DNA of 64,000 bases from Halosolutus amylolyticus (GTDB lineage: Archaea; Halobacteriota; Halobacteria; Halobacteriales; Natrialbaceae): assembly GCF_023566055.1 (NCBI RefSeq), contig NZ_JALIQP010000004.1, positions 310,001 through 374,000 on the forward strand, read 5' to 3'. The notes under the pieces are model-generated. The model did no database searches and was not told where the DNA came from. It worked only from the letters and a program-made list of their open reading frames with translations. Positions 1 through 7,452 of this stretch are shown piece after piece. The translations under genes and the position numbers were made by a program. How positions within the stretch are numbered: the stretch's first letter is position 1; each line of letters opens with the position of its first letter.

Positions 1-105
1 GACGTCCCCGTTCACGGTCGAACCCTCGTGTAGAAGCGACAAAAATCCCGATGTGCGAAGACGAGGAGGACGCTCGACGATCCGGGGCCCGCGCGAGACG
101 CGCCG
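1..105. other. left edge of window, no complete gene
   Basis: Frame 1 on the plus strand reads ten codons to a TAG at 31-33, so the tail of a plus-strand gene may enter from the left. It is too short to identify. The rest, up to the stop codon of the minus-strand cyclohydrolase gene, shows nothing recognisable. Confidence 0.3.
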
Positions 106-1038
106 TTACAGTTCGAACGAGTCGGCCAGCAATTCCTCGTCGGTCTCGCCGTGGACGTACGTCGGGCCGCCGAGGACGTCGATCGTCACCATCCCGGGCG
201 CGAACAGGTCCGCGGGGACCTCGCCGAACTCCCAGTCGAGATCGTCGAAGATCTCGCCGAACGGACGGCCGTGGTCGTCGGCGACCGTCGACGGGACGTC
301 GTCAAAGACGTCCGCATCCTCGCGAACCGTCAGGTGGGCCCGCCCGCCGTAGGCGATCGCGTCGTTCGTCCGGGCGATCGCCGTCTGCTCGTCTTCCGCG
401 ACCGGTGCCACCGGCGCGCGCCCCGTCGCGGAGACGATATCGAGCGGGTCGTAGCCCAGTTCCGAGAGCCGGAAGGTGGCGAGTTCGGCCGCCCGCGCGG
501 CGTTCGTGATCGACCCGACGAGGCTCGCGCTCCGGTAGGCCAGCAAGAAGACGCTACTGGGCTCGACCTCGGCGAGGTCGGCGACCTGTTCGGCGGCGGA
601 TTCGGGGGGTAACTCGTCCGTTTCGACGGCGAGTGCGGTGAGGTCGAACGCGTCCGTATAGCCTACCCGCCGGAACTCCTCCTCCTCGGCGACCAGCGCG
701 CGGGCCGGACCGCTCCCCAGCCCCTCGAAATCCTCCGTCACCATCTCCCAGCCGGCCTTCTGAGAGCACAACAGCGATAGCGCCGGCTGGTCGGTCGTCA
801 GTTCGACGAACGGGATCGGGGTCCCGTCGATCTCGCCGAGGTCGTGGCTCGGCGTCGCCATCCCGGCCGTCTGGATCTCGGTCAGCAGGAGCCCCGCCTC
901 GACGCCGCCGTCGAACTCGACCCCGAAGTCGAGCACCGTCGCCTCGTTCTCGAGATCGTACCCCCCGACGTTCAACTCCTCGGCGTACTCGAGGGCCTCG
1001 TCGACCAACTCGATCGCCATCCGGTTGAGACTCTCCAT
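106..1038 (-). CDS. mch: methenyltetrahydromethanopterin cyclohydrolase
   Basis: 310 residues, a full-length Mch of the archaeal C1 pathway. The family interconverts methenyl- and formyl-tetrahydromethanopterin; in haloarchaea, which are not methanogens, the carrier is probably a folate or pterin C1 pool. Recognised from the whole-protein pattern: MESLNRMAIELVDEAL at the N-terminus, a central DQPALSLLCSQKAGW segment and ATGRAPVAPVAEDE near residue 205. The start ATG at 1038 matches the usual family start. It is soluble, without signal peptide or membrane segment. It is first in a run of four minus-strand genes separated by 100-130 bp, so an operon is not evident. Confidence 0.93.
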   Translation of the reverse strand: MESLNRMAIELVDEALEYAEELNVGGYDLENEATVLDFGVEFDGGVEAGLLLTEIQTAGMATPSHDLGEIDGTPIPFVELTTDQPALSLLCSQKAGWEMVTEDFEGLGSGPARALVAEEEEFRRVGYTDAFDLTALAVETDELPPESAAEQVADLAEVEPSSVFLLAYRSASLVGSITNAARAAELATFRLSELGYDPLDIVSATGRAPVAPVAEDEQTAIARTNDAIAYGGRAHLTVREDADVFDDVPSTVADDHGRPFGEIFDDLDWEFGEVPADLFAPGMVTIDVLGGPTYVHGETDEELLADSFEL

Positions 1039-1170
1039 GTCCCAGCCTTCAGCGGCCGTCCTAAAACAGTTTGTCAGTTCGTCGTGGTTCGACGACCGCT
1101 CGACCGGGCGGCCGAACGGCCCCGACGCCGACGACGTCCCGGTTCGTCGTCCAATGCCGGCCGTCGATCG

Positions 1171-1380
1171 CTACGCGGAGACCTCGTACCCCGCGTCCTC
1201 GATCGTCGTGGCGATCGTCTCCTCGTCGACGGCAGTCTCGTCGTGTTCGACGCGCACCTGGTCGGCTTCGTGGTTCGCCGTGACCGACGAGATCCCCTCG
1301 AGCGCTTCGAGCGCGTCGGTGACGTTCTGTTCGCAGCCGTCACAGGCCATGCCGGTAACGTCGAGCGTGGTCTGCTCCAT
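1171..1380 (-). CDS. heavy-metal-associated (CopZ-like) copper chaperone
   Basis: 69-residue stand-alone HMA domain. It starts MEQTTLDVTGMACDGCEQ, carrying the M-x-C-x-x-C metal-binding motif at residues 11-16, and ends with the GYEVSA strand typical of the ferredoxin-like fold. Such proteins bind Cu(I) and hand it to P-type ATPases or regulators. No copper ATPase lies next to it, so the partner is elsewhere in the genome. No other domain fits the length. Confidence 0.92.
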   Translation of the reverse strand: MEQTTLDVTGMACDGCEQNVTDALEALEGISSVTANHEADQVRVEHDETAVDEETIATTIEDAGYEVSA

Positions 1381-1482
1381 GGGGGACGCTACTCACTGGT
1401 CCGGGTTGAGCGTTCCGTTCTCGGAAAACGCCCCCGTCGGGCGGAACTAGCGGCGTCGTCCAACCGCTGATCGCCCTGGACG

Positions 1483-1794
1483 TCACTCGCTGCTGGTCGG
1501 CTGGCGACCGAGTTCATCGGCGACCGCGTCGACCTTCGCCTGGGCGGACGTCTCGCGAGATCGCTTGTCGTCGACCTTGAGCACGGTGCTCACCCGATCG
1601 CCGTCGACGGCGTCGTGTGCGGCCTGTGCGGCCGCGAACAGTTCGTCCGTGCTGTCGGCCTCGATCACGGTTCCCATCGGATTCGTCTCGTACTCGACGT
1701 CGTACTCCTCGAGTGCCGCCACGGCTTTCGCGACCTCGCTAGCCATACTGTCCTCGATCACCGGTGCGACGCTCAGCAGTGCAACGACGGTCAT
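1483..1794 (-). CDS. MTH1187-family (thiamine-binding-like) protein
   Basis: 103 residues starting MTVVALLSVAPVIED at the ATG at 1794. A longer open frame exists upstream but its sequence is arginine/serine-rich and does not look coding. The pattern (MxVxALLSVxP, then LEEYDVEYETNPMGTVIE and VSTVLKVDDKR) is that of the small MTH1187/YkoF-like ferredoxin-fold family, some of whose members bind thiamine. The role in haloarchaea is unknown. It is soluble, with no linked pathway genes. Confidence 0.85.
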   Translation of the reverse strand: MTVVALLSVAPVIEDSMASEVAKAVAALEEYDVEYETNPMGTVIEADSTDELFAAAQAAHDAVDGDRVSTVLKVDDKRSRETSAQAKVDAVADELGRQPTSSE

Positions 1795-1897
1795 AGGGGT
1801 ACGTGAGGGCTCCGTGGCCCTAAATCCGCCCCTTGCCGGCGCTTCGCTCCCGTCGCTATTCGTCGATCGACGCGCGAAAACAGAACTAGATGGGCCG

Positions 1898-2233
1898 TTA
1901 GCGCCGCGACCCGGACGGCGGATAGATGATGACGTCGCCGTTCGCGTAGACGAACACCTCGTGTTCGAGGGCCGTGAACGCGACGTGACCGCCGGAGCGC
2001 TCGGTGCCGTCGGCTTTCTTGCTGAAGATCCGGTCCAGGGCGTCCGGATCGACGCTGTCGTAGAGCGAGAACTCACCCTGGGAGACGTCGGTCTCCGCGA
2101 TCGACGCGAGCGCGTGGACGATCGTCGCGGTGATCGTCGCAGTGCCCTCACTGTCGTGGTGGAAGACGTAGCGGTCGTTAGTCTGGTCGTACTGGTAGTC
2201 GCCCGTGTCGTCGTCTGTCAGTTCTGTTTGCAT
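1898..2233 (-). CDS. HalOD1 output-domain protein
   Basis: 111 residues. The body (FHHDSEGTATITATIVHALA near residues 24-43, then VSQGEFSLYDSVDPDALDRIF and a C-terminal HEVFVYANGDVIIYPP) matches the halobacterial output domain HalOD1, a small haloarchaea-only domain found alone or after response-regulator receivers. Its biochemical role is not established; a signalling output is assumed. A TATA-like CTTTTATA lies about 50 bp upstream on the minus strand (2279-2288). Confidence 0.85.
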   Translation of the reverse strand: MQTELTDDDTGDYQYDQTNDRYVFHHDSEGTATITATIVHALASIAETDVSQGEFSLYDSVDPDALDRIFSKKADGTERSGGHVAFTALEHEVFVYANGDVIIYPPSGSRR

Positions 2234-2403
2234 AGGAGGAAATGCGGTTCAATCGTCGATTGCATCGTAGTCTCTCGGAGTATAAAAGTCGATCGCAGGG
2301 GGAAATAACTAAACGAACGTGAGTGAATGGCTCTCCGAATCGTTCGAACGCACAAACAGTCTCGACCCGTTCGTCACTGCGCGGTCTCCTGGTCGCCGAC
2401 GGG

Positions 2404-2489
2404 TCATACCGTCTGCGGTACCGAGTTACCGGCGCAACCGCGATCGTCCTGCGGTTGCATCGGGACTAACGCACAGCAGTACGTATCAG
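2404..2489. repeat. dispersed hairpin element, family 2, copy 1
   Basis: Palindromic element beginning TCATACCGTCTG and ending GTATCAG. The core is a perfect 8-bp stem GCAACCGC (2434-2441) / GCGGTTGC (2451-2458) around the loop GATCGTCCT. The left arm contains GTACCGAGTTACCGG. Related copies lie at 33702-33742 and 38413-38479. Confidence 0.75.
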
Positions 2490-2710
2490 CCCTCCGGTGT
2501 CGTAAGCACACGTTGTCCCCGTGAACGACGCCGATCGACACGACACGGGCCACCGATCGGTCGACTCACGGTCGATCGACACTGGTCGACCCAATGAGGC
2601 CTTACTGCGGCAACTGGCCCGTGTTCGGATCGACGCGGCCACGGCAACGCGGTGCTCGAACTCGACCGGAATCGAGCCGAAGCCGCGCTCGTCCGTCCGG
2701 TCACTGTCCG

Positions 2711-2816
2711 TAGCCACTGAAACGGTTTACACATCGATCGCACTGTCCGCGATTCTCGGTCGCCCCGAATCGCGCTCCCGTCCTGCGATCGAGTGTGCAC
2801 TGACGTTCAGTGGCTC
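2711..2816. repeat. palindromic MITE-like element, family 1, copy A
   Basis: Ends TAGCCACTGAA... and ...GTTCAGTGGCT are inverted repeats. The interior TCCTGCGATCGAGTGTGCAC recurs in copy C (29365-29447) and, inverted, in copy B (21261-21344). No coding capacity. It is about 20 bp longer than the other copies. Its right end lies 22 bp before the TATA-like box of the gene at 2871. Confidence 0.8.
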
Positions 2817-2837
2817 CCAGACTTGCGACTGCCATAA

Positions 2838-2845
2838 CGTATACA
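2838..2845 (+). promoter_or_regulatory. TATA-like promoter element for the PQQ-propeller gene
   Basis: ACGTATAC about 28 bp before the ATG at 2871. This spacing implies a leaderless or nearly leaderless transcript, common in haloarchaea. Confidence 0.45.
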
Positions 2846-2870
2846 GCACCTGATTGGTTACGTCAGTGAT

Positions 2871-4247
2871 ATGGGTGACAGACCGAGCGACGATCGGACG
2901 GACGGCCAGTCCGCTTCTCGACGGCGCGTCTTGTACGGCATCGCAGGGATGGGCGTCGCGTCGGGCGCAGGGGGGATGCTCCCGTCCGTCGCGGCACAGG
3001 AGTCCGCCGGGGGCGACGAACGCTGGCACTTCGATACCGACGGTGACGTGGCGAGTGCGACGCTGGCGAACGGATTCGTTTTCGCCGGGACCCCGACCGG
3101 AACCGTCCACGCGGTGGATGCCGAGACGGGTGAGGAACGGTGGCGCACCGACGTGGATGCGGCCGACAGGGTGTGGGTGTCGGTCGTGGCGAACGGCACC
3201 CTCTACGCCGGAGGGACCAGTGGATACCTGTACGCACTGGATGCCAGGACCGGCGAGGAGACGTGGCGCTTCGGTCCCCACCAGCTGATGTTCATCCCGA
3301 CCGTGGTCGACGGGACCGTCTTCGCGGGATCCAGGGATGGGACCCTGTACGCGGTAGATGCGGAAACCGGAACCGAGACGTGGCGCTTCGACACGGACGG
3401 TGGTGCGACCGCACCGGTGGTGGCACACGACACGGTATTCGTGGGAAGCGGGGATAGCACCCTCTACGCCGTGGACGCGATCACGGGTGAGGAAACGTGG
3501 CACGTCGAACTGGGCCACGAGGTCGGCTTCCCGACGGTGGCCCGGGGAACCGTCTTCGTTGCCTCCGGCGCCGCCGTCCACGCAGTCGATGCGATGACTG
3601 GTGATCCGGAGTGGCGATTCGACACCGCCGATCGCGCCGGTTCGCCGACGGTCGCCGATGGGACCGTCTTCGTCGCCGCCGGCAACGCCGTCCACGCGAT
3701 AGACGCGGCAACCGGGAGCGACGGGTGGCGCTTTGACGCCGGCGGCCGAGTCACGCTCCCGACGGTGGCCGACGGGACCGCTTTCGTCCCCGCCGGGAAC
3801 ACCGTCCACGCAGTGGATACGGAGACGGGCGACGAAGCGTGGCGGACGGACATACGGGGCACCGCGACCACGGCGACAGTCGTCGACGGCGTGCTGTTCA
3901 CCGGAGCGGGAGCCCTGCAGGCGATCGACGCCGGTGTCCGGGGGACGAGCGAGGATTCGATCGCTCGGCTGGGCAGGTTGCGATACCACGACGGCGTGGA
4001 GCGTCCCGACACCGATGATGCGTCCAACGCGAACGGCGACGAGGGGGCGGAATCCGATGACGACGCGTCCGAAGACGGTGGCGACGACGTGACCGACTCT
4101 GGTGAGGTGACTGCCGCCGATCGTGACGACGAGGCGGCTGCCGACATCGACGACGTGCCCGGATTCGGGATCGTCGGGACGCTTTCCGCGATCGGCGGCG
4201 CTCGCTATCTGCTCGCTCGCCGACTGACCGATCCCGGCGAGGAGTAG
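2871..4247 (+). CDS. Tat-exported PQQ-repeat beta-propeller surface protein with PGF-CTERM
   Basis: 458 residues. Residues 16-22 (SRRRVLY) form a twin-arginine motif followed by a hydrophobic stretch ending near residue 44, so export by Tat is predicted. Residues 50-370 are about eight repeats of the type (V/L)YAVDAxTGxExWRFxT, the PQQ-type (BamB-like) propeller blade; the catalytic residues of quinone dehydrogenases are not evident. A spacer rich in D, E, S and T follows (about 378-427), then PGFGIVGTLSAI at 430-441, a hydrophobic helix and LLARRL: the tripartite PGF-CTERM signal that archaeosortase ArtA processes for lipid anchoring to the cell surface. Ligand unknown. Confidence 0.88.
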   Translation: MGDRPSDDRTDGQSASRRRVLYGIAGMGVASGAGGMLPSVAAQESAGGDERWHFDTDGDVASATLANGFVFAGTPTGTVHAVDAETGEERWRTDVDAADRVWVSVVANGTLYAGGTSGYLYALDARTGEETWRFGPHQLMFIPTVVDGTVFAGSRDGTLYAVDAETGTETWRFDTDGGATAPVVAHDTVFVGSGDSTLYAVDAITGEETWHVELGHEVGFPTVARGTVFVASGAAVHAVDAMTGDPEWRFDTADRAGSPTVADGTVFVAAGNAVHAIDAATGSDGWRFDAGGRVTLPTVADGTAFVPAGNTVHAVDTETGDEAWRTDIRGTATTATVVDGVLFTGAGALQAIDAGVRGTSEDSIARLGRLRYHDGVERPDTDDASNANGDEGAESDDDASEDGGDDVTDSGEVTAADRDDEAAADIDDVPGFGIVGTLSAIGGARYLLARRLTDPGEE

Positions 4248-4280
4248 CGCTCCGATCGTCGGTGTCGTTCGATGTAACAG

Positions 4281-4297
4281 TGCGCTGGCCGGGATTT
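4281..4297. repeat. diverged remnant of the tRNA-Gly 3' end (att scar 1)
   Basis: TGCGCTGGCCGGGATTT differs at one position from the tRNA-Gly 3' segment at 4549-4565. It is the outermost and most decayed of three copies. Confidence 0.5.
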
Positions 4298-4414
4298 CGG
4301 TCGCTCACGGGTTCGCTTCTCGGACAGGGACTCGGCTAGTTCGAATTCAGGGCGTCTTCACGGCTCACGGATATTCACACTGCTACGCAGTGCTCGTGGA
4401 GTCGTTCGCCGTAG

Positions 4415-4439
4415 AAATGCGCTGGCTGGGATTTGAACC
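4415..4439. repeat. 25-bp direct copy of the tRNA-Gly 3' end (att scar 2)
   Basis: Identical over 25 bp to 4546-4570, which covers the T-arm and acceptor 3' strand of tRNA-Gly; the match stops abruptly at both ends. This is the footprint left when an element integrates at a tRNA 3' end and is later lost. The 106 bp between the copies carry no gene. Confidence 0.7.
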
Positions 4440-4497
4440 ACGTCCAGACGTGCTCGCTACGCTGCGCGCAACTGGTCTGATTCGAATCCGAGAACGA

Positions 4498-4548
4498 TTT
4501 TCACTGAACAGACGGCTCGCTTCGCTCGTCGTTGTAGTTCAGTGAAAA
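4498..4548. terminator. 12-bp perfect inverted repeat abutting the tRNA-Gly 3' end
   Basis: TTTTCACTGAAC (4498-4509) pairs perfectly with GTTCAGTGAAAA (4537-4548) around a 27-nt loop. Read on the minus strand, it directly follows the tRNA 3' end. It may act in 3'-end formation, or be an inner arm-type site of a lost integrative element. Confidence 0.45.
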
Positions 4549-4619
4549 TGCGCTGGCTGGGATTTGAACCCAGGTTGTGACCATGGCAAGGTCACGTGAT
4601 ACCACTACACTACCAGCGC
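4549..4619 (-). tRNA. tRNA-Gly (anticodon GCC)
   Basis: 71 nt on the minus strand. Acceptor stem GCGCTGG/CCAGCGC (4613-4619 with 4550-4556), discriminator A at 4549, anticodon arm GTGAC-C-TTGCCAT-GGTCAC with GCC in the loop, and T-arm CTGGG-TTCAAAT-CCCAG. CCA is not encoded and there is no intron. The 3' end is used as an integration target, as the partial copies on its 3' side show. Confidence 0.95.
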
Positions 4620-4652
4620 CCTGCTTCGCACTTACACCTACACTGGGATGGA

Positions 4653-4660
4653 TGTATAAG
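4653..4660 (-). promoter_or_regulatory. TATA box for tRNA-Gly
   Basis: On the minus strand CCTTATACATCC precedes the mature tRNA 5' end by about 35-40 nt, the usual distance for an archaeal tRNA promoter with a short leader. Confidence 0.55.
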
Positions 4661-4662
4661 GG

Positions 4663-5233
4663 TTGCGAATCGTATCGGGCGTGGGGGTGCAGGGCGTACC
4701 ACACGATCGATTCAGACGATGCTTTCGTATCCTGCGTTTCTGGGCACCAGGATCGTTCGAAATGTGATCATAACGCCGATCGGGTCCCGATCTTTCGAGT
4801 CGATCGCTCCTCGTTCGTTCCACCTGGGAGACGAGTGTGGCCAGTTTGACGCTAGGACAGATCGATCGCACCCGGCCCACTCCTAATATATCTGATACAA
4901 AACGGCTAGACAATCCCTGCGATCGTCTTCTCGGTGCCTTTCCCCGGTTTTAGACGTATCAGAGATTTCGATCGAACACACGTCTAACCAAGTGTGCTCG
5001 GGCGAGACAGCCTACGGTTTCTCGGGGGTTGAGCTACTGGTAGCGGCTTCGACTCGAGTGAGACACCTTCCAGAAACAATCACAATTTCTACATTATATG
5101 GCGGACGCTAAACGCACGCGATAGGACGCGTTTTCCAGTTAGCGACGATTTAGAACGAGTACACGCTGTCTACGATCTAGTTAGTGTAATTCTTACTATA
5201 TTTCTTCTCGATTAGATCCGGGTACAGTCTGGT
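4663..5233. other. 571-bp AT-richer intergenic region
   Basis: No gene can be supported on either strand. Base composition is clearly less GC-rich than the flanking house-keeping DNA. At 5192-5203 TTACTATATTT sits about 35 bp before the lysyl oxidase start and is its likely TATA box. Confidence 0.5.
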
Positions 5234-6208
5234 ATGAAGAGAACAGATGGCAGGACGCGAGCGGCGGTGCTGGTGGCGTTTCTCCTCATCGCAGTAGTGG
5301 GGATAGGTATGATCACGCTGGCGGGCGTTACGGCTGACGTCCCGTTCACAGAGAGCGTATCTGACAGTAACACGGACTCCTCCACGGCCTCCGAAAGCGA
5401 AGGTACCGCGGACGAAGAGGCTACCTCGGCGAACGAAGAAAACTCGACGACGCCACCACTTACGCCAACTGAGTCCGACTCTGGTGCCTCCGAGACCGAC
5501 CCTGATGCTACCGAGACCGACCCTGATGCCATCGAGACCGACTCTGATGCCTCCGAGACCGACCCTGAAGTCTCGGACGATCAAATCGAGAACGGGTCAG
5601 GGGTCAACTTCGTCCCAGCCGTTAGGGATCTTAGCATCTCAACAGAAGTGTTTGATGAGTCCAGCCCCGACGTCGAAGACGGGTACGTAACCCCAGGCGA
5701 ACATAGACTACTTCGATTCGATATACTCACGTACAATGTGGGGGACGCAGACGCCGAATTGGGTAATCCTGAGGACAACCCTGATCAGTTCGTCCACTCT
5801 GACTCTCACGATCACGCGCATCTGGATGGGTTCAACAATTATACTCTGTTCGATGAATCGGGCAACGAGATGGGCGTGGGAAAGAAACAGCCATTTTGTT
5901 TGATGGATATCCAGCGAATGCCGTCCCGCCCAAACGCCAGTAGTAGTCCCCAGTTCGATTGCGACAATCAAGGGATCAGTGCCGGGTGGGCTGACGTGTA
6001 CGACTCGTCTCTCCCCGGTCAGTATCTCGTTATTGACTCACTCCCTGACGGAAATTATACGCTTCAAGCCACGACGAACGCGGAAGGCACGATCGACGAG
6101 AATTGCTACGATGATAACTCCGTTCGGGTCGGCCTTCGTATCAGCGAGGATTCTGTTACGGTGACCGATGCCCCGGAAAGCCACTTAGTTAGAGCGTCCG
6201 ATTGCTGA
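5234..6208 (+). CDS. secreted lysyl oxidase homologue
   Basis: 324 residues. A basic start and a hydrophobic helix (residues 9-31) give a Sec signal or N-terminal anchor. Residues 40-118 form an S/T/E/D-rich linker with four 7-residue repeats of the type AxETDPD. Residues 126-310 resemble the copper amine oxidase LOX domain: HSDSHDHAHLDGF corresponds to the copper-binding HxxHxHxH segment, GKKQPFCLMD to GHKASFCLED of animal LOX (the lysine that becomes the quinone cofactor), and QGISAGWADVY to QGLSPGCYDTY (its partner tyrosine). Cysteines at the expected places support a folded exported domain. Haloarchaeal LOX proteins are known (Haloterrigena turkmenica). Physiological amine substrate unknown. 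Codon use is less GC-biased than in its neighbours, suggesting transfer. Confidence 0.85.
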   Translation: MKRTDGRTRAAVLVAFLLIAVVGIGMITLAGVTADVPFTESVSDSNTDSSTASESEGTADEEATSANEENSTTPPLTPTESDSGASETDPDATETDPDAIETDSDASETDPEVSDDQIENGSGVNFVPAVRDLSISTEVFDESSPDVEDGYVTPGEHRLLRFDILTYNVGDADAELGNPEDNPDQFVHSDSHDHAHLDGFNNYTLFDESGNEMGVGKKQPFCLMDIQRMPSRPNASSSPQFDCDNQGISAGWADVYDSSLPGQYLVIDSLPDGNYTLQATTNAEGTIDENCYDDNSVRVGLRISEDSVTVTDAPESHLVRASDC

Positions 6209-6549
6209 AAACGGCACTTCCCTTGTCGCTCTTGCGTGGTGTAGCGGAACCAGCCGAGTGTCGAACACGTCTCGGAGGACGGCATCCACACGAACCACGT
6301 AGAACGTCTTATTTCCAAATCAGGACGAGACTGACGACGTCCTGGACTGCACACGGGTTCGATCGATCGGATGAACGATGATCCGTTGTCCAGCAATTCG
6401 AAATGCTACTTGATCGACACGTCGACGGTTCGCGTTACCGACTCTCTATGTCCCATATTACCACGATTTCTGAAGCGAGAGGCGGTCACGTACTCGATCT
6501 AATTCGCTACCCTTTTACGACCCTATCGGCAACACATCGCTACAGTCTA
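6209..6549. other. 341-bp region ahead of the ribosomal superoperon
   Basis: No gene supported. It must hold the promoter of the 14.5-kb ribosomal operon; the CTACCCTTTTACGACC segment at about 6507-6522 is the best TATA-like candidate. Apart from this I see nothing defined. Confidence 0.4.
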
Positions 6550-6572
6550 GTGACGCGGCGCCGAAGCGTCAC
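6550..6572 (+). promoter_or_regulatory. hairpin directly before the first start codon of the ribosomal operon
   Basis: GTGACGC (6550-6556) and GCGTCAC (6566-6572) form a perfect 7-bp stem around a 9-nt loop. The stem ends three bases before the ATG at 6576, where it would cover the initiation region of the mRNA. It could be a leader control site for a ribosomal protein; this is inference from position only. Confidence 0.4.
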
Positions 6573-6575
6573 GGC

Positions 6576-7448
6576 ATGACCGTCAGCGTACTCGTGCCGT
6601 CGTCGCTCACCCGGGAGGCCGAGGACAAACGCGAGGCCACTCGCAAACTCGGATACGTCGCCCGCGCGGCGACGATCTACCGGGCCGATCGCCTGATCGT
6701 CTTCCCCGATCGGGAGGGCGAAACCGGGCGGTTCGACGGCGGGTTCGTAAGCACAGTGTTGCGGTACGCCGCAACGCCCCCGTACCTCCGCAACGAGGTC
6801 TGGGGGATGCGGGACGAACTGGAGTACGCGGGCGTACTGCCGCCGCTCCGCGCGGTGTCACAGACCGGCTCCGAATCGAACGGTTCGGGGTCGTCAAGAC
6901 AAGGGATCGTGACCGAGGTCGGACCTGAAGGGCGCGTCCGGGTCAATTGCGGCTTGCAACACCCGATCTCCCTCAACACGCCTCCGAAAATGGAGGTCGA
7001 GGAGGGGGAGCGCGTGACCGTCAGGATCTCTTCGCGACGACCGGTCCGGGCGAAACTCGTCGACGAGCCCCTCCCGGGGCTGTCGGTCGAGCGGACGGAC
7101 CTTTCGACAGCTCTCGGCCGTGAGGACGCCGGCGTTCGCATCGCGTCGTCCCGGTACGGTGAGGAACTCACCGTGGGACGGCTCGCGACGCTGGCCGGAC
7201 GGGTCGAACGGGACGGGATGACCGTCGCGTTCGGCGCGCCCGAGAGAGGGCTGCCGGATATCCTCGGAATCGAGGCATCCGCGATCGACTCGTCGTCTCG
7301 CGACGACGGGGCGGATGACGGAGTCGAACCCACAGCCGATCCGGGGTTCGACCTCTGGCTGAACACGGTTCCGGATCAGGGAAGCGAGGTCGTGCGAACG
7401 GAAGAAGCACTGTTCGCCACCCTCGCGCCCCTCTCACTGAGAGAGTGA
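6576..7448 (+). CDS. SPOUT-fold RNA methyltransferase (MTH1/C9orf114 family)
   Basis: 290 residues. N-terminal VSVLVPSSLTREAEDKREATRKLGYVARAATIYRADRLIVFPD and FVSTVLRYAATPPYLRNEVW are hallmarks of the archaeal/eukaryotic SPOUT family (Pfam Methyltrn_RNA_3). An inserted OB-like segment (RQGIVTEVGPEGRVRVNCG, near 108-126) and the C-terminal LNTVPDQGSEVVRTEEALFATLAPL complete it; the latter holds the cofactor-binding knot. It probably methylates rRNA (the human relative modifies uridine). The location just before rpl3 is a widely conserved archaeal arrangement and suggests co-expression with the ribosome. Confidence 0.88.
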   Translation: MTVSVLVPSSLTREAEDKREATRKLGYVARAATIYRADRLIVFPDREGETGRFDGGFVSTVLRYAATPPYLRNEVWGMRDELEYAGVLPPLRAVSQTGSESNGSGSSRQGIVTEVGPEGRVRVNCGLQHPISLNTPPKMEVEEGERVTVRISSRRPVRAKLVDEPLPGLSVERTDLSTALGREDAGVRIASSRYGEELTVGRLATLAGRVERDGMTVAFGAPERGLPDILGIEASAIDSSSRDDGADDGVEPTADPGFDLWLNTVPDQGSEVVRTEEALFATLAPLSLRE

Positions 7449-7452
7449 TAGA

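Larger units (their letters stand above)
2234..2870. other. 637-bp intergenic region with two dispersed repeats
   Basis: No convincing gene on either strand; open frames here are short and lack family patterns or codon bias. It contains one copy of each of two repeat families (2404-2489 and 2711-2816, listed separately) and, at its right end, a promoter for the surface-protein gene at 2871. Confidence 0.7.

Noticed and set aside
51-509. Long arginine/serine-rich frames antisense to real genes
   Set aside because: High-GC coding DNA leaves the complementary frames open. These lack family patterns and overlap convincing genes, here mch and likewise throughout the ribosomal, liv and oxidase regions.
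2727-3989. 420-codon minus-strand frame across the propeller gene
   Set aside because: It mirrors the repeated blades of the plus-strand gene and shows repeats only because the sense strand does; the sense reading has a Tat signal and PGF-CTERM.
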